Shown here piece by piece: positions 53,800 through 63,071 of a stretch of 64,000 nucleotides of DNA. The stretch covers positions 1-64,000 of the forward strand of contig CASEBB010000045.1 of assembly GCA_949286015.1 (NCBI GenBank), written 5' to 3'. The stretch comes from an uncultured Succinivibrionaceae bacterium (GTDB lineage: Bacteria; Pseudomonadota; Gammaproteobacteria; Enterobacterales; Succinivibrionaceae). How positions within the stretch are numbered: position 1 is the first letter of the stretch; the number at the start of each line of letters is the position of its first letter. The notes below the pieces were generated by a model. That model searched no databases, had not been told where the DNA came from, and saw only the letters and a program-made list of their open reading frames with translations. The position numbers and the translations under genes were made by a program.

Positions 53800-55197
53800 G
53801 GATGCTAAAGAGGGTGGTAGCCACGTGTGCTTAGGCCGTTGGCAGGAGTACTGCGTTTGACCAGCGGTACTTAAAGCAGCTTAAGGTTACACGTGCTGAA
53901 AACTGAGTGTTGCCATGCAGCTTATGAGAGCTCTTGTCAGAGCTTGGATCGTGACAAGACTAAGCTGCATTGAGTCGAGAGTGCCGCGTGTAAGTGACGG
54001 TCGTCTCGGCCTTAGCGTGGGGAACGCCATAAGCCACGCTAATAGTAGTGAGAAAGAGCAGGCGGCTAAGGCAGCAAGGAGTGGTAAGCAGCGTTAGCGG
54101 CGACTTGCCTTGTAAGAAACGTCAATTATCACCTGATTGCAGATGAGAATAAAGGGAGAAATAGTGTGGTGATTGCTAGTGGGAGATTCGACTTGCTTTT
54201 TTAGTTTACTGGGGTCAGTAGAACCCCAGACACAAGCCCTTTTACCACAAGTAAGAGTGGCCTTTTAGCTAAAATTGCGGCTCGAATCTCCCACTAGAGG
54301 CTGCAGCACAGGGAAGTGCGAAAATAGCAGGCTGGAGCGTAGCTTCAGAGCACTTTTGTGGGAGTAGTTAGGAGTGGTTAGGAAGCAGTAGTGAGCGTTA
54401 GGAAGTGGTAGAGAGTGACAAAGAGTGGGAAGAGACGTGGTAAGCCTTAGCTACTCTTAGCTGTGCATGGTAGGGGAGATGAGCGGTACTTAGGATGCTA
54501 TTGCGCTTTTTTATCATCAAGGGGCAATCATGAAGCAAAAGCAGTTGAAACGTTTCACGTGTGACAAACAGCATCTTTAAGGGGCGCAGGTAAGAGTCAT
54601 TGATGTAAGCACTGCTATGAATGCAGCGCAAAACAGCGCAGGCAAGAGGTGCAGAGCAGTCCTCTGCGGGAGAGAAAGCCCGCTGGGGCGCGTCACTGTT
54701 TGCCATAGAGGTGTTGCGGCTGCTTTTTCCCCAACCGCTCAGATACGGCTTGTGCCTAAGAGTGATGCACTTTCGACTACCCCCTCAAGGGTAAGGCGCT
54801 AGCCTTAAAGCAGAGTGGTTGACTAACCTCTTAGAGGTGGTCGGTTGTTATGCACTACAACAGTCATCGGCCTTCTGTCCTGTTTACGTCTCTGCTAAGG
54901 CCCCTTACCACAGAGAGCTTGAGCGTCATGGCAGTGACCACGGCACAAGGCTCCTTTAGGCTGCCTTAAGGTGGCTACTCAGGGTGGCTTAGTTATGCCA
55001 GACTGCGTTGCAGGTGCGACCAACGCCAGCTCTGGCCACTCCCTTGAGGTAGATATGCTCTGCTTTGGCACTTATCTTGGCGCAAGACGCCTTGCTCTGA
55101 CCGCTTTAGGCTACAATAGCCCTCAGGTTTTGTATCTGTCGCTAGGCTGTTCTGTGCTCACACCCGCAACGCACAGCACGGTGGAGGAGTGTTTTTC
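53800..55197. other. Long intergenic region with complete MITE-like element
   Basis: Nearly 1.4 kb with no supported gene between divergent activase and nadK. Contains the 122-bp element at 54176-54297 and a TACAAT -10-like sequence near 55114 upstream of nadK. Confidence 0.55.
54176..54297. mobile_element. MITE-like element family 1, complete
   Basis: 122 bases with perfect 16-bp terminal inverted repeats (CTAGTGGGAGATTCGA and its complement), an internal hairpin CTGGGGT-CAGTAG-AACCCCAG, and no coding capacity. A truncated inverted copy lies at 21772-21869. I see no target-site duplication. Confidence 0.8.
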
Positions 55198-56136
55198 ATG
55201 GCGGATATCCAAGCTTCTGGACAGCACGCAAAGGCTAATAAGCAGATCAAAAAGGCAGTTATCGTCTCTAAGGTCTATCACCGTCCTGTGGGCGGGGCCA
55301 TTAATGAAATCGCTGCCATGCTCACACGCTTAGGCGTTAAGGCTTTTGTCGACCAGAACACCGCCGTGGGTTTTAACCTCGATCAGGTGCCTATCATTTC
55401 GCGGCGCTCTATACGCGACACCGACCTCATTATCGTTGTCGGTGGTGATGGCTCTCTCTTAGGTGCGGCCCGCTCCTTAGTCGACCTCGAAGTGCCTATG
55501 CTCGGTGTCAATCGCGGCCATTTGGGCCTGCTTACCGACATCAGCCCTGCTGATGTGGAGTCTGCCCTCGAAAAAATTGTTAACGGTTACTACACCACCG
55601 AAGATCGCATGATGTTAGATGTGCGCGTCTTTCGCCGTGATGAAGAGGGCGTCGAGGAGCTCTTAGGCCAATCTCTGGCCTTAAACGAGACCGTAGTGCA
55701 CTCGGGCATCCTTGCTCACATGATAGTCTGCCGCGTCTCGATTAACGGCAATTACATGTACACCCTGCGCGCCGATGGCATCATTGTCGGTACCCCAACA
55801 GGCTCTACGGCTTACTCCTTATCGGCGGGCGGCCCGATCATTGAGCCGCATTTAGACGTGCTCTCGCTGGTACCAATGTTCCCGCAATCGCTCAATTGCT
55901 CGCCTATCATTCTGCCTGGCAAGAGCAAGGTCGAGATTGAGTTTGAGATTAAGGACAACGCCCCAGAGTGGGTAAACGTCAACTGCGACGGTCAGGCTAC
56001 CATTCGTGCCGACACCAAGTGCATCGTCTGCGTGCGTCCACACCAAAGTCCTCTGCGCTTGATCCACCCTGCAGGTTACGATTATTACAGCGTCTTACGC
56101 CAGAAATTGGGCTGGGGGCAGAGTCTTGTCAATTAG
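55198..56136 (+). CDS. nadK: NAD kinase
   Basis: Phosphorylates NAD to NADP. The ATG at 55198 has GGAGGAG about 10 bases upstream; a GTG three codons earlier overlaps the signal. 312 residues, slightly longer than E. coli (292), the excess at the N-terminus. Catalytic GGDGS at 82-86, the NE of ALNETVVH, the DGIIVGTPTGSTAYSLSAGGPI block and a DGQ motif near the C-terminus are all intact. nadK next to recN is the standard gammaproteobacterial arrangement. A terminator follows. Confidence 0.96.
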   Translation: MADIQASGQHAKANKQIKKAVIVSKVYHRPVGGAINEIAAMLTRLGVKAFVDQNTAVGFNLDQVPIISRRSIRDTDLIIVVGGDGSLLGAARSLVDLEVPMLGVNRGHLGLLTDISPADVESALEKIVNGYYTTEDRMMLDVRVFRRDEEGVEELLGQSLALNETVVHSGILAHMIVCRVSINGNYMYTLRADGIIVGTPTGSTAYSLSAGGPIIEPHLDVLSLVPMFPQSLNCSPIILPGKSKVEIEFEIKDNAPEWVNVNCDGQATIRADTKCIVCVRPHQSPLRLIHPAGYDYYSVLRQKLGWGQSLVN

Positions 56137-56888
56137 CAAACGCCGCTGTTTAGCCCTCTCGCAGTGAGCTGCCTTCTGGTGATCTTGTGCAAAGAGGCAT
56201 GTAAGTTGCTCTGGGGCAGGCGTTGTGTTTAGAAAATTGAGTATCAGTTGTGAGGGGAGAGCAGCGCCGCAAGGTGGTGTTCTCTGTCATGACTGATCGT
56301 TAAAACCCAGATGCATGGTGATGTCTCTGGGTTTTTTTATGGCTGTAAGCTTAGAGGCTGCACTGTACTGATGCCATCAGTTCTGAGATGTTGTCAGTGC
56401 TTTGGGGGCTTAGTGTCAATAAGACGTAGGTGTGGGGCGCTGTGGGGATAAGCAGTAGCGTTTGTTGTAAGTGGTTAGAGTCTGCCGCCTCAGGTGCGAT
56501 GCGCAAAAAGCGCAGAGATGTGCTAAATTGAGCCCTCAGATTAGGGCAGCTTCACTGCCTCTTTCTTTGCTTTATCTTGTTTTTGGGATGATAGAGCTGC
56601 GATCGCAGCGGCAATCACTGCGGAACGACTGATTTAAGAGATGACTGAATTTAGGGCAATCATGCGTGATTCTGCTTAAGGTAGGCTGAGGCTAACCAGC
56701 ACCCTTTATCTTGAGGTGTGGGACGTTGTCACCACCATCACTCAACCCTGCATTTGTCACTTCTGAGATCACTCATTCCTTCCTCTCCCGTTCTTTTTCA
56801 GCTCTGGCGTTAGGTTGCAGCGCAGGCTGGCGAGCCGTTGCTCGCTCGCTTATTTGCTTGCTTGAGGCAGCCATTACTTGAGGCATCC
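56137..56888. other. nadK-recN spacer
   Basis: No gene in 752 bases. Holds the nadK terminator and, at 56702-56735, a short motif (CCTTTATCTTGAGGTG..GGACGTTG) matching the minus strand at 47222-47252. Confidence 0.55.
56303..56338 (+). terminator. Rho-independent terminator of nadK
   Basis: AACCCAG and CTGGGTT around a 16-base loop, followed by a TTTTTTT tract. Confidence 0.8.
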
Positions 56889-59087
56889 ATGCTCGAACAG
56901 CTTAGACTCCATAACTTGGCTCTCTCTGTCCAAGCAGAAGTGGATTTCACTCCAGGCATGATCTGCATTACAGGTGAGACAGGTGCCGGTAAGTCGCTGG
57001 TAGTTGATGCTTTAAGTCTGGTCTTAGGGGCTAAAGCCGATGCCAATATGGTGCGGCAGGGTGCCAAGCAGCTTGAGGTTGAAGCGCTGTTTTCGCTCAA
57101 GGATCAGCCTAAGGTTAAAGAGCTGCTGCGTGCTTTTGGTTATGAGGCCGAGGGCGCAACGAGCAGCAGTAGCGGTGGCAGTGGTACTGGCACAGGCAGT
57201 GCCGCGCGTGCTGTCAGAGCAAAGAATAGTAGTAGCACCGCTGCCAATGAGGACACGGGCGTTGGTGGGCAGGCGCTCGCTGATGAGCGCATTTCGGTAC
57301 CGGATGCGGTGATCGCTGATGGCGCCGCTGTGAGTATTGTCAATCCCGAGCAATTGCAGCGCGAGCGGGAGTTACAGGCGGCTGCTGCCGCCACTGCGGC
57401 CATGCAAGAGCACGCGTTGCAAGAGCATGCTCATGCTCTGCAGGCGGTGCCAGAGGGCGCGGGCACCTCAGCGTCTACGGTAAGTGGTGACGCAGCTGGC
57501 GCTGACACTACGGTGAGTGCAGACGCTAAGCTTAGTGCCGTAATTGCTACCAGTGCAGCTGGCAGTGTTGCTGACAATGCCACTGTCGAGTCTTCTGCTG
57601 ATCCTGCTGCTACCACGGATTCTGCTTCGGCCTCTGCTTTTGCGGATGCAGCTGACGAGGATGATGACAGTGAGCTGATTCTGCGTCGCATTGTCACCGC
57701 TGAGGGTAAGTCCAAAGCCTACATTAATGGTCATATGGCGACCTTAGCGCAATTGCGAGAGATCGCTGATTGCCTCGTGGCCATCCATGGCCAGCACGCT
57801 AGCATCAAGCTGATGGAAGAAAAGAATCAGCTGGAGATTGTGGATAACTTTGGTAAGCTGCGCCCGCTGGTAAACGAGGTCAATGCGGCCTTTGCCCAAT
57901 ACAGCAAGCTGCGCAGTGACCTCATTGAGCTCTCCGAGCGGCAAAAGCAAGGCGCCGCTGCTTACAAGCAGGATCGCTATGAGTTAGATGAGCTCAAGCG
58001 CCTCGACCTGCACAAGGGCGATTATGAGGTGTTAGAGGGTAAGTTTGACCGCGCCATGCATCAGGCGCAGTTTAGCGTTACCCTTGCGTCCTTACGCAAC
58101 GTCATTGAGGGTGGTGACTCTAACATTATCTCCATTCTGCGTGATCGGCTGGTGGAGCTTGATAAGGTTAAGGCCTTTGATGAGCAGATTTGCAAGATCA
58201 TGGAAAACCTCGAGAACGTGATCTTGTACCTCGAAGATTGTGCCTCCATGGCCTCTGATCTCACCTCAGCTGAACTGGAGATGAGTACCACGCAGCTTGA
58301 GGAGCGGATGAGCAAGGTGCATGATTTAGCACGGCGCTTTGCTTGTGCCCCGCAAGATCTCTATCTCATGACCGAGCGCTTAGAGCGTAAGGTCGCGGAC
58401 TTTTGGGGCTTACGTGACCGTATCAGTTCCTTAACCAACGAGGTCAAAGCCGCGCGCCAGCGTTATGAGGACTTGGCGCAGCAACTGTCAGAGCAGCGGC
58501 AGGTGGTAAGTGCTGATTTTGCGAAGTGCATTAACGAGAAGATCGGGGCGCTGGCCTTACCTGATGCGCGCTTTGCGATTGAGTTAAGCTGCGATAAGGA
58601 GTGCAAGCCACGCTTAAACGGACGTGATCAGCTCTGCTTTATGTTTTCTGCCAACTTAGGCCAAGACCTCAAACCGCTGGCGGCGGTGGCCTCAGGTGGT
58701 GAGCTCTCGCGCTTAGCCCTGACTATTGAGGTGCTGACAGCGTCGGTGCGCTCGACCCCAACCTTGATTTTTGATGAGGTGGATACGGGTATCTCCGGCC
58801 GCACGGCCTCAGCTGTAGGTGCGCTCTTACAGGAGTTAGGGCAATACGTGCAGGTTATTACGGTAACGCACTTGCCGCAGGTGGCGGCAAAGGCCAATAC
58901 GCAGTTTGTGGTGGCTAAGTTTAATGAGGATGGGCAGGTTAACTCCACCATTAGCGCGCTGGATATCAAGGGGCGCATTGAAGAGATCTCGCGCATGATT
59001 GGTGGTGATGTCATTACTGACACCACTCGTAAGAGCGCCTATGAGCTGCTGCATAGCAATGACGAGCGGCAGGTCTCGGCGGGGTAA
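56889..59087 (+). CDS. recN: DNA repair protein RecN with ~170-residue low-complexity insert
   Basis: SMC-like ATPase for double-strand-break repair. The ATG at 56889 gives MLEQLRLHNLALSVQAEVDF, the family start, with GAGGC upstream. 732 residues against ~550 usually. Walker A GETGAGKS at 29-36; then, between ~residue 85 and 258, an Ala/Ser/Thr/Glu-rich insert interrupts the N-terminal head before ILRRIVTAEGKSKAYING; next, the QHA-type signature (VAIHGQHASIKLM), long coiled coils, and a C-terminal head with SGGELSRLAL signature and Walker B LIFDEVDTGISG, ending with the VTHLPQVAAKA switch. All catalytic parts are intact, so it should function if the insert loops out. Confidence 0.94.
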   Translation: MLEQLRLHNLALSVQAEVDFTPGMICITGETGAGKSLVVDALSLVLGAKADANMVRQGAKQLEVEALFSLKDQPKVKELLRAFGYEAEGATSSSSGGSGTGTGSAARAVRAKNSSSTAANEDTGVGGQALADERISVPDAVIADGAAVSIVNPEQLQRERELQAAAAATAAMQEHALQEHAHALQAVPEGAGTSASTVSGDAAGADTTVSADAKLSAVIATSAAGSVADNATVESSADPAATTDSASASAFADAADEDDDSELILRRIVTAEGKSKAYINGHMATLAQLREIADCLVAIHGQHASIKLMEEKNQLEIVDNFGKLRPLVNEVNAAFAQYSKLRSDLIELSERQKQGAAAYKQDRYELDELKRLDLHKGDYEVLEGKFDRAMHQAQFSVTLASLRNVIEGGDSNIISILRDRLVELDKVKAFDEQICKIMENLENVILYLEDCASMASDLTSAELEMSTTQLEERMSKVHDLARRFACAPQDLYLMTERLERKVADFWGLRDRISSLTNEVKAARQRYEDLAQQLSEQRQVVSADFAKCINEKIGALALPDARFAIELSCDKECKPRLNGRDQLCFMFSANLGQDLKPLAAVASGGELSRLALTIEVLTASVRSTPTLIFDEVDTGISGRTASAVGALLQELGQYVQVITVTHLPQVAAKANTQFVVAKFNEDGQVNSTISALDIKGRIEEISRMIGGDVITDTTRKSAYELLHSNDERQVSAG

Positions 59088-59866
59088 AAAGCAAGCCCTG
59101 TGGCGCGGCATGATTGCCACCACAGCAAAACCTGAGGATACGCCGGAGAGCAAGCTGCTTGTGGGGAGCTGTTAAGCGCTCAGAGTAGGAGCGGGCCAGC
59201 GTCTTATCCTAAGATACGGCGCCGCGCGCCGTTGCTGCTTTGTAGGCAACCTCAAAGCGCCTGACGGCGCCTTATCTCGAGAGTAGCGCCTCAGCAAATG
59301 CCTACTCTCGGGGTAAAAACACCTGAATGTAGGCAGTGACCCTCTTGTGAGATTTGCTTCTTGGGATACTCACGTTGCGACCTCTGCCATGTAAGCGCAA
59401 GCGGCTCCTGCCTTGAGCACCACCCCCAGCGTGGGCTAATTTGTGCACTATCATGAGGCAAAGATGCCTCTTTGCTTACCTGCTGACAGCTTTTTGCGCC
59501 CAAACGCCAGAAAACTCCCTAAAATGAGGCATTTTCGCTGTGTTGGTGGAGCACCAGACCGTAAAAAGCGCGGCTTGAGCTGCCGCTTTGAGCCTCAAGC
59601 TCGATGCGCGTTACTAAAGCAAGGCCTTGCCTATACATCACCATTTGTCTGCCGTTTCTGCAGAGGAAGGATCTGCCATGGCGTGGTTAAGCAAGTGGCC
59701 GCTCACCAATTTACTGGTGGCGTCACTGTTTAGGTCACATCAAGATGCGCGCACGCAGCTTGACGAGCAGCTTTTTGCTTCTGGCCCCATTGCTTGTCAG
59801 AGTAAGTCCACACAAGCAGGGACAAAAGATACTGCGAGCACACGGCCTCACTCTGCGGGAGAAAAC
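59088..59866. other. Intergenic with repeat family 3 copy
   Basis: Holds the repeat at 59241-59373. An in-frame ATG at 59678 with AGGAAGG upstream could extend the next gene into this region; otherwise no gene is supported. Confidence 0.5.
59241..59373 (+). repeat. Dispersed nested-hairpin repeat, family 3 copy 2
   Basis: Matches 27071-27197 through GCGCCTGACGGCGCCTTATC, the GAGAGTAG/CTACTCTC arms, GTAAAA(A)CACCTGA, TGTAGGCAGTGACC and the GATTTGCTTCTTGGGATACT tail. Confidence 0.8.
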
Positions 59867-60349
59867 ATGGATAGTGCTGCTTTTTCCTACGTGATAAGAC
59901 GCGCCCTGCCTGCAGATACGGAGGCTATTGCGCGCTTAGAGCTGGATTCGGCGGCGTATGAGGGACGCTTAGAGCCCCTCAATTTCACGCCTACAGAGTT
60001 AGCACGCCTGTGGCAAGAGCGTATCCGCTCCCTGCGCTACGAGGTGTTGGTGGCCGAGGCGGGACAGACTCTTTTGGGCTTTGTCGGCATTATGGCCCCC
60101 GCAGGTGGTAATGGCTTTATCCAAGCTATCTACATCGCCCCTGCGTTTTACCATCGTGGCATCGGTACCCAGCTTTTACAGGTCTGCGAGAAGATCTTTA
60201 AGCTGCGTAAATGCCCACGTGTCGTGCTTTACGTCGAACCAAAGAACCACAATGGTCAGAGTTTTTACCGTAAGGCTGGCTATGTGGCCACCAACCAGAA
60301 GTTTCGCCATTTGACCGTTTGGGTGAAGGAGTTTGCATCATCATGTTAA
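59867..60349 (+). CDS. GNAT-family N-acetyltransferase
   Basis: Acetyl-CoA-dependent acetyltransferase; substrate unknown. The ATG at 59867 follows GGGAGAAAAC and gives a 160-residue single GNAT domain: YVIRRALPADTEAIARLEL, then LLGFVGIM, the AcCoA-binding motif A QAIYIAPAFYHRGIGTQLL (a Q/R-x-x-G-x-G/A variant, here R-G-I-G-T), and motif B YVEPKNHNGQSFYRKAGYV. An alternative ATG at 59678 (ribosome-binding site AGGAAGG) would add 63 residues unrelated to the GNAT fold. The last 7 bases overlap the dapB start (ATGTTAA), so the two are translationally coupled. Confidence 0.85.
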   Translation: MDSAAFSYVIRRALPADTEAIARLELDSAAYEGRLEPLNFTPTELARLWQERIRSLRYEVLVAEAGQTLLGFVGIMAPAGGNGFIQAIYIAPAFYHRGIGTQLLQVCEKIFKLRKCPRVVLYVEPKNHNGQSFYRKAGYVATNQKFRHLTVWVKEFASSC

Positions 60350-61119
60350 AGATCTGCGTCGTCGGTCTGTCTGGTCGTATGGGCCACAGCCTCTTTGATT
60401 GCTGTCAGGGCTTAGAGGGCTTAAAGATTGTCTCGGGTGTGGCCAAGAACGATACCCCAGTGCCAGTAGGCTTTAATGGCGATGTGGTAGAGAATGTTAA
60501 CGACTTAAAGGAAGCTCCGGACATCTTTATCGACTTCTCGCGTCCAGACTGCTCCCTTACGGTCTTAGACTACGCTAAGGCGCACAACTGCCGTGTGGTG
60601 TTGGGTACCACGGGCTTTGATGAGGATGGCAAGTCCAAGATTGTCTCGACCTCGCACAGTGTGCCAATCGTCTTTGCGGCTAACTTCTCGGTGGGTGTAA
60701 ACGTCAGCTTAGCTCTGATCAAGAAGACGGCGGCGATCATGCAGGATGCGGATTTAGAGATCTACGAGGCCCACCACCGCTATAAGGTGGACGCTCCATC
60801 CGGCACCGCTTTAGCCATGGGTGAGGCTGCTGCTGAGGCACGTGGCGTTAACTTAAAGGACGTCATGGTAGAAGGCCGTCATGGCATTACTGGCGTGCGC
60901 AAGTACGGCACCATTGGCTTTAGCTCGGCACGTGGTGGTGATGTCGTGGGTGAGCACAAGGCGATGTTTTTAAGTGATGGCGAGCGTGTGGTGATTGAGC
61001 ACGTGGCGACCTCGCGTGCGACCTTTGCTCGTGGTGCTTTACGTGCGGCAGAGTGGTTAAGCCAGAAGAAGCCTGGTCTGTACACCATGAATGAGGTGCT
61101 GGGCTTAGACAAGCTCTAA
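60343..61119 (+). CDS. dapB: 4-hydroxy-tetrahydrodipicolinate reductase
   Basis: Reduces the cyclic product of DapA in lysine and meso-diaminopimelate synthesis. The ATG at 60343 lies within the GNAT stop and follows AAGGAG. 258 residues. N-terminal dinucleotide site VVGLSGRMG (family: G-x-x-G-x-M-G), GTTGF at the domain hinge, ANFSVGVN, and the catalytic EAHHRYKVDAPSGTALAMGE with His and Lys in place; C-terminal GLYTMNEVLGL is typical. Slightly shorter than E. coli (273) mainly in loops. Followed by a hairpin. Confidence 0.96.
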   Translation: MLKICVVGLSGRMGHSLFDCCQGLEGLKIVSGVAKNDTPVPVGFNGDVVENVNDLKEAPDIFIDFSRPDCSLTVLDYAKAHNCRVVLGTTGFDEDGKSKIVSTSHSVPIVFAANFSVGVNVSLALIKKTAAIMQDADLEIYEAHHRYKVDAPSGTALAMGEAAAEARGVNLKDVMVEGRHGITGVRKYGTIGFSSARGGDVVGEHKAMFLSDGERVVIEHVATSRATFARGALRAAEWLSQKKPGLYTMNEVLGLDKL

Positions 61120-61436
61120 CAGACGGGGTGCGGGCACAGTCACGATCGTAAAGGGGCTTACCTCTAAGGTCAGGTAAAGAAAGCAGAGACTGTTTGCCTC
61201 AGCATTGCTTTGCCTTGCCTTGAGGTGAGGCGTGTGGCGTGAGGCGTTTGGCGCTACTTTCATATGAGCGCTCTTCCCTGTGCGCGCCATGACCACGCTG
61301 TTAGCCCTCATAGGCAGCGCTACCCAAGAGAAAACCCTAAAGGGCTAACCCCGTGTGGTAGCTTTGCCTACTCCCAAGACAACAAAGGCCAGCCCTATTG
61401 CAGGAACTGGCCTTTTAGTTGGTGGGCGCTGTAGAG
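61120..61436. other. Intergenic between convergent dapB and chemoreceptor
   Basis: 317 bases; contains only the bidirectional hairpin at 61384-61416. Confidence 0.5.
61384..61416. terminator. Bidirectional hairpin
   Basis: AAAGGCCAG and CTGGCCTTT around a 14-base loop, with T residues after the stem on the plus strand and near it on the minus strand; serves dapB and/or the chemoreceptor gene. Confidence 0.6.
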
Positions 61437-63071
61437 CTATTGCAGCTTAAAAGCGCTCATGGTCTTGACGAGACGGGCGAGCTCACCTGAGGTGATATCG
61501 ATATCCTTTTGCGTCTCCGTTGCAATCTGCGCCACCTCACGGCTGCTATTGGTGAGGTTTTGCATGTTAGCGGAGATCTCGTTTGTTGCCGTCGTCTGCT
61601 CCTCAGCTGCCGTCGCAATCTGCGTGATTTGCGCTGCCACCTTCTCCACGTGCTCAAAGATCTCATTGAGCACACTCTCTAAGCCCGCCGTATCATCAGC
61701 AAGATCAGAGATGCCAGATAAGGCGCGATTCATCGACTCGGTAGCGCCATTGGCGTCCTGCTCGATCAGACTGATCTTTTGCGCAATCTCATTGGTAGAT
61801 GAGCCAGTGCGATTAGCCAGCGCACGCACCTCATCGGCTACTACCGCAAAGCCACGGCCGGCATCACCTGCACGCGCCGCTTCAATGGCCGCATTTAAGG
61901 CTAAGAGGTTGGTCTGAGCCGAGATCTCGTTAATGGTGTCCACAATCGAAGCAATGCTGCGCGACTGATTGATCATCGCGTCAATCTGCTTGCTGTTTTC
62001 CTGCGTTTGCTGCACTTGCTGGTGGATCATGTTGATGGATTCTTGGGCTTTGCCCTTACCCTCGTTAGTCTTATTCGAGGTGTCCTGAGCGAGGTTAGCC
62101 GCCGTCTCACAGTTCTTGGCAATGTCCTGCGTGGTCGCCACCATTTCGTCGGTAGCGGCAGCAATGCTAATAGTGCGGCTCTCAGATTCCGAGGCGTTCT
62201 TGCTTAAGCGCGTGGTGCTATCTTGTGCGCTCGTCATCGCCGATGAGACATTGTCGGTGATGTTGGCAATGATCGAGATCACCTCACGCAGCTTTTGGCG
62301 TAAGTCCTCGACCGTGTTGTTCAGCTGGCCAAACTCGTCTTGGTAAGGGCTGTGCGCTTCCTTAGAGAAATCGTACTGCTCAAGGTAAGTGAGGTTCTGC
62401 ATCGCCAGCGCTAAGGCATTCTTGATGTAGCGCGCCGAGAGCATGGCAATCGTAATGGCAACGACTAAGGAAATAAGCGTGAGGGTGACGACACCGTATA
62501 ATCCCGTATTGTCCGTCAGTACACCTGACTGATGGATCACGTCATTCAGCTGCTCGGTGCGGATCTCATCTAAGCTGGTGTACACCGGTGAGAAGTACTT
62601 TGGCACGTCCATTTGGAACTTGAGCATGCCCTCGTGGTACTGACCGGCACGGAGCATCGGGGTGATGTCGTTTTGGTAGATAGAGTTGATGTCGCTTGCG
62701 CTCTTCTTTAAGAAAGCGATTTGCTGTGGGAACTGGTCGTTTTCTAAGGCGCTAGCCGCAGCTGCAAGCTCCTGCATGCTGGCACGTAAGTCGGCATCGA
62801 CCGAGGAGTCGAGTTTGGCACCGCTTTGGACAGCTTGATCGACCTTAGCAATGAAAAGGTCGGTTTCACGCTGCACGGCAATCATGGCTGTACTCATGCG
62901 CGCTACAGGTTGGTACTGATCGTTGAGCGTCCGATTGATGTAGGTGGCGACCTCTTGGGAGGAGCGCATCGATTGGATCGCAAAGATGGAGATGATGACC
63001 GTAAGGATCATGATCAGTGCAAAGCTGATTAAGAGCTTGATCTTAATCGGCAGCTGGAAATACCAACTCAT
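61437..63071 (-). CDS. Methyl-accepting chemotaxis protein
   Basis: The ATG at 63071 is preceded by AGGA and yields [21 protein letters not shown], a classic receptor start; the open frame upstream is non-coding in character. 544 residues. TM1 ~11-32; periplasmic helical sensor ~35-185; TM2 around [22 protein letters not shown]-like linker; and signalling domain with tip [21 protein letters not shown] (residues ~380-400) followed by [19 protein letters not shown]. Its sensor is unrelated in sequence to the receptor at 36115-37755. Ligand not predictable. Confidence 0.93.
   Translation of the reverse strand: MSWYFQLPIKIKLLISFALIMILTVIISIFAIQSMRSSQEVATYINRTLNDQYQPVARMSTAMIAVQRETDLFIAKVDQAVQSGAKLDSSVDADLRASMQELAAAASALENDQFPQQIAFLKKSASDINSIYQNDITPMLRAGQYHEGMLKFQMDVPKYFSPVYTSLDEIRTEQLNDVIHQSGVLTDNTGLYGVVTLTLISLVVAITIAMLSARYIKNALALAMQNLTYLEQYDFSKEAHSPYQDEFGQLNNTVEDLRQKLREVISIIANITDNVSSAMTSAQDSTTRLSKNASESESRTISIAAATDEMVATTQDIAKNCETAANLAQDTSNKTNEGKGKAQESINMIHQQVQQTQENSKQIDAMINQSRSIASIVDTINEISAQTNLLALNAAIEAARAGDAGRGFAVVADEVRALANRTGSSTNEIAQKISLIEQDANGATESMNRALSGISDLADDTAGLESVLNEIFEHVEKVAAQITQIATAAEEQTTATNEISANMQNLTNSSREVAQIATETQKDIDITSGELARLVKTMSAFKLQ

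Noticed and set aside
54176-54297. tRNA 3' end or integration site in the family 1 element (TCGAATCTCCCAC resembles a T-arm)
   Set aside because: The motif is one arm of a symmetric inverted repeat; no acceptor stem, anticodon arm or CCA context, and no integrase nearby.
59443-59733. 96-codon plus-strand frame before the GNAT gene
   Set aside because: Overlaps the possible GNAT extension in another frame and shows no recognisable protein.
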